From: an uncultured SAR116 cluster alpha proteobacterium
Lineage (GTDB): Bacteria > Pseudomonadota > Alphaproteobacteria > Puniceispirillales > Puniceispirillaceae
Assembly (NCBI GenBank): GCA_902625725.1
Contig: CACOCY010000013.1
Span: forward strand, 1-56,195
Length of the DNA: 56,195 nucleotides
Reading direction: 5' to 3'
In this document: positions 1 through 9,158 of the stretch, piece by piece
Layout of the letters: every line of letters starts with the position of its first letter
How positions within the stretch are numbered: the stretch's first letter is position 1
Notes under the pieces: model-generated
The model's input: only the letters and a program-made list of their open reading frames with translations
The model's database searches: none
Told to the model about the DNA's origin: nothing
Made by a program: the position numbers and the translations under genes

Positions 1-295
1 CTGCGCTTCTTGCAGACTCTCCAATTTGCTGAAGAACTTCCATTCCTTCAGGCCCAAATTTTTCAAATAAGGCAACTTGGGGTTTTATAGCGGGAACCCG
101 GTTTTGTGCCGCTTCAATGCAAGATAACGAAAATGATTCTATTTTCTTTATTTGTTGTTTTTTATTAGAGCTTTTAAAAAAGTCTGGCATTAAGGACATA
201 TGGGGGTCTATGCCGACACACAAAGGTGTTTGAAATTTCTTTAATGCCAATGATAACCTATCCCCAAATGGCTCTTTATTTTTTGCCGCCTTCAT
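1..295 (-). CDS. pyrF: Orotidine 5'-phosphate decarboxylase, N-terminal part (cut by window edge)
   Basis: Decarboxylates orotidine monophosphate to UMP, the last step of de novo pyrimidine synthesis, in the cytoplasm. About 98 residues are visible. They read FGDRLSLALKKF, then CVGIDPH near residue 28, then AIKPQVALFEKFGPEGM near residues 72-88. These match the substrate-binding Asp and the KPQ-FE-G blocks of the longer PyrF type found in many Alphaproteobacteria. The ATG at 295-293 is the only possible start, because an in-frame stop lies three codons upstream. No strong ribosome binding site is visible. The rest of the gene, including the catalytic Lys/Asp cluster, lies beyond position 1. 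Confidence 0.85.
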   Translation of the reverse strand, partial: MKAAKNKEPFGDRLSLALKKFQTPLCVGIDPHMSLMPDFFKSSNKKQQIKKIESFSLSCIEAAQNRVPAIKPQVALFEKFGPEGMEVLQQIGESARSA

Positions 296-603
296 TGAAA
301 ATTAAATATCCTGCTCCGCATCTGATATCTTAATCATACTACTAGCTGCTCCATAACTTGATAACAAACTGCTTTGTTCTGTGAGCGCTTCCTTACCAAG
401 CCCCACTTTTTATTGATTTCAATCATAATCTGTGGCTCAAAACCGTTTGTATGAGCTTTAGAATACATATTGTGTATATGTGCCATATGCGCTCAGTTTT
501 ACTTTTTAGGCGTTTATTCGCTCAATAAATGGTGATAATTGATATGCAATTGTATTAGTAGATATTGTTAACAAAGACAAAGTAAAATAATCGCCTAATG
601 TTT
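296..603. other. Gene-poor stretch with possible decayed reading frames
   Basis: This 308-base spacer lies between pyrF and the DUF1244 gene. On the minus strand a 50-codon frame runs from an ATG at 486 to a stop at 334. A second, shifted frame from about 397 to 302 reads like protein (KVGLGKEALTEQSS..., ending SDAEQDI). One frame taking over from the other at about 385-395 would suit a small frameshifted gene, but I recognise no family. No RNA gene or terminator was seen. Confidence 0.25.
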
Positions 604-912
604 CTATAAATTTTTCTTTAGCTGACTCTGTTGATTGAGATTATTTTCGGTTTGATATTTTTTTTTCCATTCAGAATAGGGTATTCCATAAATTATCTCT
701 CTTGCTTCCTCTTGAGACATTGAAATTTCTTTTGCGTTAGCAGCATCTTGGTACCAACCCGAGAGGCAATTTCTGCAAAATCCTGCTATGTTCATTAAAT
801 CAATATTTTGAACATCTGTTCTATTTCTTAGATGAGACACAAGTCTTCGGAAAGCTGCTGCTTGGAATTCGATTTCCTCTGGGTTGTTTTTCTTTTTAAT
901 AGTCTTATTCAT
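604..912 (-). CDS. DUF1244 family protein
   Basis: A 102-residue conserved protein of unknown function. The core from about residue 16 (FQAAAFRRLVSHLRNRTDVQ) through DLMNIAGFCRNCLSGWY to AREIIYGIPYSEWK is the signature of the DUF1244 family. That family is widespread in Alpha- and Gammaproteobacteria and has two conserved cysteines in FCRNC. Those two cysteines are present here. The N-terminal stretch is lysine- and asparagine-rich and the C-terminal tail is low complexity. It is a single gene, divergent from mntR across about 200 bases. No function can be assigned beyond the family. Confidence 0.85.
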   Translation of the reverse strand: MNKTIKKKNNPEEIEFQAAAFRRLVSHLRNRTDVQNIDLMNIAGFCRNCLSGWYQDAANAKEISMSQEEAREIIYGIPYSEWKKKYQTENNLNQQSQLKKNL

Positions 913-1110
913 AGTATAATTCCCTAGTGTAATGTGCGCGTATTACTCATGTCCTGATATTATAATATCATGTTTTGATAAATAATGTGATTTTTTCATT
1001 TAAACTTGCTCTTCAATGTGAAAAAAGAAAATTTAAAAACTGTATTTAAAAATCTTTGCTTATGCTAATAAGTTTTAATATTATTACTTTTAAACAAACA
1101 AGAGTAACGA

Positions 1111-1542
1111 ATGAAAAAAGAGCCATTTATTTCTCAAGATCAAAGTGCGGATAAGTTTGAGCGTATAAGGCGTGCACACCAATCTGAGATTGCAGAGGAT
1201 TACGTAGAGATGATTTCAGATTTAATAGTTGAAACGGGCGAGGCGCGCGCGGTAGATTTAGCTTCCCGTTTTGGAGTAACTAGTCCTACTGTAAACGCAA
1301 CTATCCAAAGGCTACAAAGAGAAGGCTTGGTGGAGAGTAGGCCATATAGGTCTATATTTTTAACACAAGCGGGTAGAAAATTAGCTGAAGCAAGCCGTGA
1401 AAAGCATCAAGTTGTCCGTGATTTTTTGGTCGCTATTGGGGTTAATGAAGATGTGGCAGAGCAGGATGCAGAGGGTGTAGAACATCATGTAAGTGAGCAG
1501 ACGTTAAATAGATTTAAGGAGTTTTTGCGTTTAAAGTCATGA
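1111..1542 (+). CDS. mntR: Manganese-responsive transcriptional regulator, DtxR/MntR family
   Basis: A metal-dependent repressor that in this family senses Mn(II) and shuts off manganese uptake. The 143 residues carry an N-terminal winged helix from about residue 30 (EDYVEMISDLIVETGEARAVDLASRFGVTSPTVNATIQRL) and a C-terminal dimerisation and metal-binding helix bundle. The bundle includes EQDAEGVEHHVSEQTL near residues 116-130, where Glu and His ligands of MntR lie. There is no SH3-like third domain, which is as expected for MntR rather than DtxR/IdeR. The ATG is preceded only by a weak AGAG. No mntH or sitABCD transporter is within the window, so its target is not visible. Confidence 0.88.
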   Translation: MKKEPFISQDQSADKFERIRRAHQSEIAEDYVEMISDLIVETGEARAVDLASRFGVTSPTVNATIQRLQREGLVESRPYRSIFLTQAGRKLAEASREKHQVVRDFLVAIGVNEDVAEQDAEGVEHHVSEQTLNRFKEFLRLKS

Positions 1543-1592
1543 GACTCTGCAAATGATACATCAATGTTCTTTTGTTATGAAAAAATAGACAT

Positions 1593-3086
1593 TTAATTAT
1601 TTCCTAAGTAAATATAGTAATTTCGATACTTTTCTTTAGCAATTTCATGGTTGGATGTTCCTATCATGCCTACCCATTCAACGCCATCTATTGCTGGTAC
1701 TTCCTCTTTTTCACTTAGTGCTATAATAGGTGAGGGGGTGCTTTTATTATAGTTAAAATTCAACTCGAAGTGATTGCTTGGTTTGTTATCACTGTCATGA
1801 ACCACAATATGCACAGGCTCTTCATGGAAGTACCATTTTAAAATAGAGGCTGTAGCCCTTCTATCAGCGATAATTGTTTTTGCTTCATGTAAATTGACTT
1901 GCATCCCCAAGTCTTTCGCTAGGGAACCCCATCCTCTCACCCTTCTTAATGGGTCAGAGTCAGGTGTTAGTTCTCCTAAATGACCAACAATTACCACGCT
2001 AATAATGGTTATACTAAGCACTGCATTAATAAAAATAGTTACTGCACTAAATGTTTGTCTTGTAAAATTACCAAGCCACCCTGCAACTAACAAAGTTGCA
2101 GCGGGGTAAGCAGCAACTGCCCAATTTGCATTTGCTTCTTTAACATAAGCTTGAATTGATATAATTAGAAATATTGGAATAGAGAATACGAGCAGAAACA
2201 AACTATGTCTTTCCCGTTTAAATATTGCTGTAAAAAAACAAACAAGACTGAGCGGACCAAATACAAAAAATTGCCCCTGCCAAAATTCCTTCACTTCATT
2301 AAACGAATAAGACGGTTGAGATAAATTAGCATTTTCGGATAAATGTAGGATAGTAACTAAACCATTATTTAAATTCCAGATTAGATTAGGTGATATCACA
2401 ATTAAAACACCCACATTTAATGTGACGAAACACAAAAATCGTTTAGAATAGGAAGACACATGGGCGGTCATCAGCCAAAGGCTTACACACAGCATAAAGT
2501 ATATTCCTGCATATTTTGAGAGTAGAGCAAGACCCACTAATAAGCCTGCAATTAGATATATTCGAGCAGATAAATGCGTCACTGAATTAGATGGTAAAAT
2601 AAGATATAGTGCCAAGCACCAAAATAATAACATAGGAGTATCTGTTGAAATCACAGAGCTACCCAGACCCACTGCTGGCATTAGAGCCCATAATAATGCT
2701 GATATTCTGCCTATCCTTGATGCTTTTGGTGAGTCGTCATACAATTTGTATGCGCATCTCCACAAAATAAGAGTAATTAAAAAATGTATTAATGGGGCGA
2801 ATATTCTAACGCTAAAACTGCTGTGTCCAATAATACTATCGGAAACCCCTATTATCCATGCTATCAATGGCGGCTTTGAATAATATCCAAACGTCAGAGC
2901 CTGGCTCCAAACCCAATATTGTGCTTCATCCACCCCGAGTTCTAGTGGAGTTGTAAAAATGGCGAAAAGGCGAGCACCTAACAAGAATACTAAACTTGCT
3001 AAAGTAAAAATGTCTGCATTTGTCCAGCTATAAGATGCATGTCCTATACCCTGATGTGTAAAATGTCTCTGAAAACGATTGACCAT
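1593..3086 (-). CDS. ArnT/PMT-like glycosyltransferase family 39 membrane protein
   Basis: A polytopic inner-membrane enzyme of the GT-C fold that probably moves a sugar from a polyprenyl-phosphate donor onto a lipid or glycan in the periplasm. I start it at the ATG at 3086, giving 497 residues. The open frame continues to a TTG at 3206, but that extension is basic and not family-like. The first periplasmic loop holds LELGVDEAQYWVWSQ, containing the Asp-Glu pair of GT39/ArnT enzymes, and YYSKPPLIAW follows. About ten hydrophobic segments follow, then a soluble C-terminal domain from about residue 385. The exact acceptor is unknown. It is convergent with mntR and divergent from sufE. Confidence 0.8.
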   Translation of the reverse strand: MVNRFQRHFTHQGIGHASYSWTNADIFTLASLVFLLGARLFAIFTTPLELGVDEAQYWVWSQALTFGYYSKPPLIAWIIGVSDSIIGHSSFSVRIFAPLIHFLITLILWRCAYKLYDDSPKASRIGRISALLWALMPAVGLGSSVISTDTPMLLFWCLALYLILPSNSVTHLSARIYLIAGLLVGLALLSKYAGIYFMLCVSLWLMTAHVSSYSKRFLCFVTLNVGVLIVISPNLIWNLNNGLVTILHLSENANLSQPSYSFNEVKEFWQGQFFVFGPLSLVCFFTAIFKRERHSLFLLVFSIPIFLIISIQAYVKEANANWAVAAYPAATLLVAGWLGNFTRQTFSAVTIFINAVLSITIISVVIVGHLGELTPDSDPLRRVRGWGSLAKDLGMQVNLHEAKTIIADRRATASILKWYFHEEPVHIVVHDSDNKPSNHFELNFNYNKSTPSPIIALSEKEEVPAIDGVEWVGMIGTSNHEIAKEKYRNYYIYLGNN

Positions 3087-3272
3087 TATTATTTGTCTCA
3101 GTTTTTTTAGATGCGATGCAGTTTTAAAAAACTTTAAAAGATTTATATTGAGATTATGTTTTAAATTTATAATATCAATTTTCTCATGAAAATGAGATAA
3201 AATCAAATCTGCTTGTTAAATTGAAATGTTTTCATTTAAGTGTTTTTTTATTAATTGAATTGGTGAGTTCGT

Positions 3273-3692
3273 ATGGAAAAGGGTATTTTAGCAGAAATAG
3301 AGGAAATAATAGATGAGTTCTCATTTTTTGACGATTGGGCAGATAGATATCAACATTTAATTGACCTCGGTAGGAAGTTGCCAAGCATTCCAAATAAATA
3401 TAAAAACGAGTCCTATAAGTTATCTGGCTGCCAGTCCACTGTATTTTTTGTTGCCAAAAAGACAGAGGACGATTTAATTCAGTTTAAAGCACAATCCGAT
3501 GCTGCAATAGTTCAAGGTCTAGTCGCACTTATTCTTCGTGTTTACTCAGGACGGTCTGCAAATGAGATAATAGATACTAGTCCTGACTTTTTGACACAAA
3601 TTGGACTTGATAAGCATCTTTCTCCAACTAGAAAAAACGGTTTGGCGTCGATGATTTCAAAAATCAAATCGTCAGCTATGGAATTAAGGTAG
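3273..3692 (+). CDS. sufE: Cysteine desulfuration protein SufE
   Basis: Accepts persulfide sulfur from the cysteine desulfurase SufS and passes it to the SUF iron-sulfur cluster scaffold. The 139 residues match SufE throughout: EIIDEFSFFDDWADRYQHLIDLG at the start and YKLSGCQSTVFFV around residues 48-60. Cys53 in the GCQS motif is the sulfur-accepting residue. The tail DFLTQIGLDKHLSPTRKNGLASM is also typical. No suf operon lies beside it, so it stands alone as in many Alphaproteobacteria. The ATG lies nine bases after GGTGA, an acceptable ribosome binding site. Confidence 0.93.
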   Translation: MEKGILAEIEEIIDEFSFFDDWADRYQHLIDLGRKLPSIPNKYKNESYKLSGCQSTVFFVAKKTEDDLIQFKAQSDAAIVQGLVALILRVYSGRSANEIIDTSPDFLTQIGLDKHLSPTRKNGLASMISKIKSSAMELR

Positions 3693-3762
3693 ATAACTTT
3701 CTCTCTGGGTCTATATATATTTGGTTTGAAATTATTATGCTGCTTATTCATAGCATTTAGTG

Positions 3763-4752
3763 TTAATTTGCTTCCCGTTCAGCTCTTGGAGTGCATCCAT
3801 AAGTTTCACGATAGCATTTTGAAAAATGAGAAGCAGAAATGAAACCACATGCAAGGGCTACTGATAAAATTGACATCGACGTTTGACGGAGTAAATAGCG
3901 TGCTCTAGCTAGTCGCAAATTCAAATAATGTCTGGTAGGTGTAACTTGCATATATTTTTTAAAAAGTCTTTCCAATTGTCTAGTGGATAATTCAGCCTGG
4001 TCTGCAAGTTCTGTTTGGGATAAAGGTTCCTCTAAATTAGCCTCCATATTAGCAACTACCATTAATAGCTTTGGGTGTGATACACCAAGGCGGGAGCGCA
4101 ATTCAATTCGCTGCCGGTCATGACTATCTCTGATTCTGTCGTGAATAAAAGTTTCAGAAATTTCTGCTGCTAATTTAGCTCCATGCGCTTGCGAAATCAA
4201 ATGCAACATCATATCAAGTGCAGCTGTTCCTCCACAACAGGTTACGATAGAGCCGTCAATTTCAAACAAATTGTTAGTGATTTCTAAATGTGGAAACTCT
4301 TCACGCATTGCATCTATGTTTTCCCAATGAATCGTGCACTTTCTATTATCTAGCATTCCTGCTTTTGCTAGAACATAAGTTCCACTGCAAATAGCGCCCA
4401 CTATGATACCATTTCGGGATAATTTCCTGACTATTGAGAGGGTTGCTTTGTCCACATGCTTTTCGACGTTAGTTCCACTACATATTAGTATAAGCCTACA
4501 GCCAAATAGTGCATCAACATCATCGGTTACGGATACCTTGAAACCATTTGAAGCCTTTGCACTTATATCGGATTTATGCACAGTAACCCAATTAAAAATT
4601 GGCCGCTCTCTAAGGCGGTTTGCTGCCCTCAAAGGCTCTATAGCAGCGGAAAAAGCAAGTAGTGAAAAGTCATTTAATATTAAAAATCCAATCCTGACTG
4701 GTTCAGACTCGGAATATGGTTTTAAAATATCTTTAATGGGGTCGCCTCTCAA
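3763..4752 (-). CDS. GlxA-type transcriptional regulator (DJ-1/PfpI domain plus AraC HTH)
   Basis: A 329-residue transcription factor in two parts. Residues about 18-190 form a DJ-1/PfpI-like sensing domain (RIGFLILNDFSLLAFSAAIEPLRAAN, then GAICSGTYVLAKAGML with the nucleophile-elbow Cys, then TCCGGTAALDMMLHLI). Residues about 225-325 are an AraC-type double helix-turn-helix (QTELADQAELSTRQLERLFKK and ACGFISASHFSKCYRETYG). Members such as GbdR and CdhR control glycine betaine and carnitine use. The gene is divergent from fhs, and a link to one-carbon flow from methylated amines is an inference from that position. A short dyad in the shared promoter region could be its site. Confidence 0.88.
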   Translation of the reverse strand: MRGDPIKDILKPYSESEPVRIGFLILNDFSLLAFSAAIEPLRAANRLRERPIFNWVTVHKSDISAKASNGFKVSVTDDVDALFGCRLILICSGTNVEKHVDKATLSIVRKLSRNGIIVGAICSGTYVLAKAGMLDNRKCTIHWENIDAMREEFPHLEITNNLFEIDGSIVTCCGGTAALDMMLHLISQAHGAKLAAEISETFIHDRIRDSHDRQRIELRSRLGVSHPKLLMVVANMEANLEEPLSQTELADQAELSTRQLERLFKKYMQVTPTRHYLNLRLARARYLLRQTSMSILSVALACGFISASHFSKCYRETYGCTPRAEREAN

Positions 4753-4880
4753 TGGGATTTCCTACTAGCAAGTTTATAGGTTGTACCAATATCTAATCTT
4801 TTATTAATATGAAACAAATATCTTAAATATTTATCATAATTAGATAAAGAAAAAGTTAAGGGCGGTTTTTGTTCACTTGA

Positions 4881-4893
4881 TGTCGAATAGACA
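4881..4893. promoter_or_regulatory. Candidate operator dyad between GlxA-type regulator and fhs
   Basis: TGTC-GAATA-GACA is a perfect 4-5-4 inverted repeat in the 246-base divergent region, about 105 bases before the fhs start. Divergent position next to a regulator gene is the main support. The dyad is short enough to arise by chance. Confidence 0.3.
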
Positions 4894-4998
4894 ACGTCAT
4901 AAAAAAAATCAGTCGTTTAAATCCATCTAAAAATCTAGCTTTAACTTGTCTTCAACTTGGTAATGCTGTTTAAAACTAATTTGATTAAAGGAAAAATA

Positions 4999-6666
4999 AT
5001 GAGTGATATAGATATTGCAAGGAATACCATAGTAAAGCCAATATCCGAAATAGCGAATAGTCTAAATATTCCGGAAAATGCGTTGGTACCTTTCGGACGT
5101 GATAAAGCAAAAATAGGACTTGAATGGTTAGAACAACAACCAAAACGCGATAACGCGAAACTTATATTGGTGACTGCAATTAACCCAACCCCAGCAGGAG
5201 AAGGGAAAACAACAACTTCGGTTGGCTTGGGAGATGGTTTAAATAGGATTGGGAAAGAAGCGATAATTTGCCTTCGAGAACCCTCACTTGGGCCATGCTT
5301 CGGTGTAAAAGGTGGCGCCGCTGGCGGCGGTTACTCTCAGGTTGTTCCGATGGAGGATATTAATCTTCATTTTACAGGAGACTTCCATGCCATTACATCC
5401 GCTCACAATTTGCTTTCAGCGATGATTGATAATCATATTTATTGGGGAAACAGCCTTAAAATTGATAGTAGGCGTATTGTTTGGCGGCGTGTTATTGACA
5501 TAAATGACCGAGCCTTGAGGCAAAATTTAGTTTCTCTGGGTGGTATTTCAAATGGATTTCCAAGAGAATCCGGGTTTGATATTACAGTTGCTTCTGAGAT
5601 AATGGCCATCTTGTGTCTTGCGAACGACATTAAAGATTTGCAAAAGAGACTAGGTAACATTATTATTGGATATCGTCGTGATCAATCCGCTGTTTACTGC
5701 AGGGATGTTAAAGCGGACGGTGCAATGACTGTTCTATTGAAGAGTGCCATTCAACCGAATTTAGTTCAAACATTAGAGTCCAACCCCGCTTTGATTCACG
5801 GGGGGCCTTTTGCAAATATAGCGCATGGATGTAATTCTGTAATAGCAACAAAAGCGGCGCTAAAGTTAGGGGATTATGTTGTTACTGAAGCAGGTTTTGG
5901 CGCTGATCTCGGCGCTGAGAAGTTTTTCGATATAAAATGTCGTAAAGCTGGTTTAAGCCCATCTTGCGTAGTGCTTGTTGCTACCCTGAGGGCCCTTAAA
6001 ATGAATGGAAATGTCAGTAAAGCTGATTTAGGTAATGAGAACCTGGGCGCTATTAGGAGAGGAAGCTCCAATCTTCTCAGGCATTTGGAGAATCTAAAAA
6101 AGTTTGGAGTTCCTGTGATAATTGCGATTAATCATTTTTTCACTGACACAGATGATGAAATAGAACTTTTAAAGGAAATCGTGGACCAAGCCGGTGCGAT
6201 AGCCGTGGAATGTAGACATTGGGCCCAAGGGTCAGAGGGAACAGAAGAACTTGCAAAAAAAGTGGTTGAAATATGTGATGAAGGGCAAGTAAATTTTAAA
6301 TACCTATATCCAAACTCGATACCACTTATCGAAAAGATAAATAAGATTGCAACTGAAATATATCGCGCAGCGAAGGTTGTTGCTGACAAAAAAATTCTTC
6401 AACAATTAGCTGAGTGGGAAAAAAATGGTTATGGAGACTTACCGGTCTGTATGGCAAAAACACAATATTCTTTCTCTTCTGATCCAACATTACTAGGTGC
6501 TCCGGAGGGCCATACTATGCCAATAAGAGAGGTTAAGCTGTCTGCAGGAGCTGGTTTTATAGTTGTAATTTGTGGAGATATTATGACTATGCCAGGATTA
6601 CCGCGTGCCCCCGCAGCAGAAATGATTGGCATAGGCGGTCAAGGTCAAGTTGAGGGACTTTTTTGA
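4999..6666 (+). CDS. fhs: Formate-tetrahydrofolate ligase
   Basis: ATP-dependent cytoplasmic enzyme that joins formate to tetrahydrofolate to give 10-formyl-THF, feeding purine synthesis and one-carbon metabolism. I start it at the ATG at 4999, which follows AAAGGAAAA closely. Upstream in-frame starts lack such a site. It has 555 residues, the usual length. The nucleotide-binding loop [18 protein letters not shown] lies near residues 64-80. [37 protein letters not shown] follows, then [13 protein letters not shown]. The end [27 protein letters not shown] is the conserved C-terminus. All family blocks are intact. In marine Alphaproteobacteria it often works with FolD in C1 oxidation; no folD is visible here. 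Confidence 0.95.
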   Translation: MSDIDIARNTIVKPISEIANSLNIPENALVPFGRDKAKIGLEWLEQQPKRDNAKLILVTAINPTPAGEGKTTTSVGLGDGLNRIGKEAIICLREPSLGPCFGVKGGAAGGGYSQVVPMEDINLHFTGDFHAITSAHNLLSAMIDNHIYWGNSLKIDSRRIVWRRVIDINDRALRQNLVSLGGISNGFPRESGFDITVASEIMAILCLANDIKDLQKRLGNIIIGYRRDQSAVYCRDVKADGAMTVLLKSAIQPNLVQTLESNPALIHGGPFANIAHGCNSVIATKAALKLGDYVVTEAGFGADLGAEKFFDIKCRKAGLSPSCVVLVATLRALKMNGNVSKADLGNENLGAIRRGSSNLLRHLENLKKFGVPVIIAINHFFTDTDDEIELLKEIVDQAGAIAVECRHWAQGSEGTEELAKKVVEICDEGQVNFKYLYPNSIPLIEKINKIATEIYRAAKVVADKKILQQLAEWEKNGYGDLPVCMAKTQYSFSSDPTLLGAPEGHTMPIREVKLSAGAGFIVVICGDIMTMPGLPRAPAAEMIGIGGQGQVEGLF

Positions 6667-6754
6667 AAAAGCAATATTTTTATAGTCAATTAATAATATT
6701 TTTCATACCAGCTAGGTAAGATTTGGTCTATGATCTGTTGGAGCTAAGGGTTTT

Positions 6755-7597
6755 ATGATAAACAATAAACACCAAACTGCTGTGATTACCTCATTCAGTA
6801 ACAACGAGATAAAAAAATTACGCTCATTGCATGAACGTAAGTATAGGAAACAGTCAGGTTGGTTTCTTGCAGAAGGTCTACGTATTTGTACAGAGGCATT
6901 AAAGCAGGGATTTGCTCCAAAGATGCTAATTTATGAAGAAGGTCGACAATCAGACCCTTTAATATCAGACTTAGTTTTTGAATGTGAAAAAGCCGGTGGG
7001 AGAGTTTTGCCTGTAAAACGCTCATTACTAGTAAAAGTAAGTAATAAGAATAATCCTCAAACTGTCATAGGCGCTTATGCACAATTTACAACAAACCTCT
7101 TAGACATTAAAACGGAAGATACAAGATGTTGGGTAGCGCTGGATAGGGTTCGTGATCCCGGAAATTTAGGCACAATTATGAGAACAATGGATGCTGTAGC
7201 AGCAGATGGACTTATTCTGATTGATGATTGCACAGATCCATTTTCCGTGGAGTCTGTGCGCGCCTCGATGGGAGCTATTTTTAGTTTAAAAATCACCTAT
7301 TGTACTAGCAACGAATTTTTTTCTTTTAAAAATTTTTTTAATGGACAAATAATTGGAACGGATCTTGAGTCAAAAGTTGATTATAGATCGGCTGAATGGA
7401 AAAGTCCTTGCGTCATCCTTATGGGAAATGAGCAATCAGGTTTGTCAGATCAGCTGAAAGAAACATGTGATCAGCTTATAAAAATGCCAATGCTTGGTAG
7501 TTCTGATAGTTTAAATCTTGCTGTTGCTTCTGGGATCAGTTTATATGAATTTCTTCGTCACCAAGCTGATTACAATGGATGTAAACAAAAGATATAA
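6755..7597 (+). CDS. TrmH/SpoU family RNA 2'-O-methyltransferase
   Basis: A SAM-dependent methyltransferase of the knotted SPOUT class acting on rRNA or tRNA ribose. The 280 residues start with a substrate-binding domain (IKKLRSLHERKYRKQSGWFLAEG, as in RlmB-type enzymes). The catalytic knot follows. Motif 1 is DRVRDPGNLGTIMRTMDAVAADGLIL near residues 130-155, motif 2 is LMGNEQSGLSD near 222-232, and motif 3 is MLGSSDSLNLAVASGISLYEFLR near 246-268. The exact target nucleotide cannot be read from the sequence. The start is supported by GGAGCTAAGGG seven bases upstream. It is convergent with the next methyltransferase gene, ending 15 bases from it. Confidence 0.88.
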   Translation: MINNKHQTAVITSFSNNEIKKLRSLHERKYRKQSGWFLAEGLRICTEALKQGFAPKMLIYEEGRQSDPLISDLVFECEKAGGRVLPVKRSLLVKVSNKNNPQTVIGAYAQFTTNLLDIKTEDTRCWVALDRVRDPGNLGTIMRTMDAVAADGLILIDDCTDPFSVESVRASMGAIFSLKITYCTSNEFFSFKNFFNGQIIGTDLESKVDYRSAEWKSPCVILMGNEQSGLSDQLKETCDQLIKMPMLGSSDSLNLAVASGISLYEFLRHQADYNGCKQKI

Positions 7598-7612
7598 ATC
7601 TGACTTTTTTGT

Positions 7613-8542
7613 CTATAACCCACACCACCTGACATATATCGCTTGTCCAATGGCCCTAGCCGGTTTGCCTGAAAGTGAATAATCCTCTTTAATTGCAATT
7701 TCCCCTGAGTTAATTTTGCCTCCAAGGGATGCAAAACTGTTTTCCACTGTAGAGTGAATCGAAATTATAGAAATCCTAATAGCATAGATAGTTGCAACCA
7801 AAAATAAGGGCGTGGTAGAAATCAGAATTTTGCAATCAGATAGTAAGCGTGGGAGATTCTCGTGAAGATGCCACACCTCTCCTCTTGGGCCTCTTCCATA
7901 TTTTGGAGGGTCTAATATAATACCATCATAAGTATTTTTCCTTCTAATTTCACGCTGAACAAATTGCGAAGCATCCTCCGTGATAAACCGAATTGGTGCT
8001 TTATCTAAGTCACTTAAAGCTCGATTATCAAAGGCCAACTGAATGGCTTTTTTGCTTGCATCAATGTGAGTAACCTCTGCTCCAGCATTTGCAGCGTGCA
8101 AGCTTGCAATTCCGGAATAGGCGAATAGATTTAAAATCTTCGGTGCGCGTTCATTAATTTTAATAAATTTTTTTATCTTTTTTTCACACCATTGCCAATG
8201 CACAGATTGTTCAGGAAAAAACCCTAAGTGCCTGAATGGGGTGGGCATAGCAAAAAAATGAATATCCTCAAATTGCATTTTCCATTTATCTGGTAGTGTG
8301 CTTTTTAAACTCCAGGTTCCACCTTTTTCGCTATCTTTTCCTGATGTGATGAAATGGCCATCAGCTGACTTCCATTCAGTATTACTGAGTTTTGGGGACC
8401 ATAAGGCTTGCGCTTCCGGTCTGACAAAACGATAAGAGCCAAATTGCTCTAATTTTTGACCATCACCAGAATCTATTAATTTATAATCCTGCCACCCAGA
8501 GGGGTATAAATGTTGTGAAATCTTTGGTTGCGAAATTTTCAT
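7613..8542 (-). CDS. Class I SAM-dependent methyltransferase, RlmI-like
   Basis: Probably a 23S rRNA cytosine methyltransferase related to RlmI/RlmK, but without the N-terminal PUA domain. The 309 residues open with a beta-rich region (QLWSPK-like, QALWSPKLSNTEWKSADG). The Rossmann methyltransferase core follows, with motif I LNLFAYSGIASLHAANAGAEVTHID near residues 140-165 and the catalytic-site motif IILDPPKYGRGPRGEVWHLHENL near 206-230. The C-terminus YVRWCGL is typical of this alphaproteobacterial group. It is convergent with the TrmH gene, so two RNA modification genes lie end to end. Substrate assignment is by family only. Confidence 0.82.
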   Translation of the reverse strand: MKISQPKISQHLYPSGWQDYKLIDSGDGQKLEQFGSYRFVRPEAQALWSPKLSNTEWKSADGHFITSGKDSEKGGTWSLKSTLPDKWKMQFEDIHFFAMPTPFRHLGFFPEQSVHWQWCEKKIKKFIKINERAPKILNLFAYSGIASLHAANAGAEVTHIDASKKAIQLAFDNRALSDLDKAPIRFITEDASQFVQREIRRKNTYDGIILDPPKYGRGPRGEVWHLHENLPRLLSDCKILISTTPLFLVATIYAIRISIISIHSTVENSFASLGGKINSGEIAIKEDYSLSGKPARAIGQAIYVRWCGL

Positions 8543-8684
8543 GATTTGTAGTTATGACGAACAATATTTAGGTAGACAACCCTCATATTCATGAAAAAAT
8601 TTGCTTTATCAAACCTTAATAGGATAAATTAATAAAATTTCACTTTTTGAGCCGATTTGCTAAATCAAAACATCAGAGACAAAA

Positions 8685-9143
8685 ATGGACAAGACTGACA
8701 AAAAAATCCTGACTTTATTACAGCAAGACTCAGCGCAACCTTTATCAGATATAGCTCGAAAGGTAGGTTTATCTGTAACACCATGTTGGAGGCGAATACA
8801 AAAGCTAGAAGAAGACGGTATAATTAGAGGTCGTGTTGCTTTACTTGATGCAGAGAAGCTAGGTCTTGGAATGTCCGTTTTTGTAGCGCTAAAAATAACG
8901 GAGCACTCCTCAGAATGGTTAAACAATTTTGCTTTAAAAATATCTGAATATGATGAAGTTGTGGAGTTTTATAGAATGTCGGGAGATGTTGATTATATGC
9001 TTAGAGTTGTGGTGAAAAATATGGCAGCATATGATACATTTTATAAAAAATTGATATCTGATGTATCCCTGAAAGATGTAAGCTCTTCTTTTGCAATGGA
9101 AGAAATTAAATACACTACAACGCTTCCTATAAATCGATTATAA
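8685..9143 (+). CDS. Lrp/AsnC family transcriptional regulator
   Basis: A 152-residue feast/famine regulator. It has an N-terminal helix-turn-helix (DKTDKKILTLLQQDSAQPLSDIARKVGLSVTPCWRRIQKLEEDGII, residues 2-47) and a C-terminal RAM ligand-binding and oligomerisation domain (VFVALKITEHS... then VVEFYRMSGDVDYMLRVVVKNM near residues 90-112). The VTPCWRRI recognition helix is a common variant in Proteobacteria. Members respond to amino acids and often control a neighbouring transporter or degradative gene. The convergent neighbour is a glycosyltransferase, so its own target is not evident here. Confidence 0.9.
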   Translation: MDKTDKKILTLLQQDSAQPLSDIARKVGLSVTPCWRRIQKLEEDGIIRGRVALLDAEKLGLGMSVFVALKITEHSSEWLNNFALKISEYDEVVEFYRMSGDVDYMLRVVVKNMAAYDTFYKKLISDVSLKDVSSSFAMEEIKYTTTLPINRL

Positions 9144-9158
9144 AAACTCTATTTTAAT

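Noticed and set aside
3087-3206. N-terminal extension of the GT39 glycosyltransferase from a TTG
   Set aside because: The extra 40 residues are basic and not family-like. The ATG at 3086 gives the expected start, although its ribosome site is weak.
4403-4768. A 121-codon plus-strand frame inside the GlxA-type regulator
   Set aside because: It is the antisense shadow of a well-matched DJ-1/AraC protein and shows no family motif of its own.
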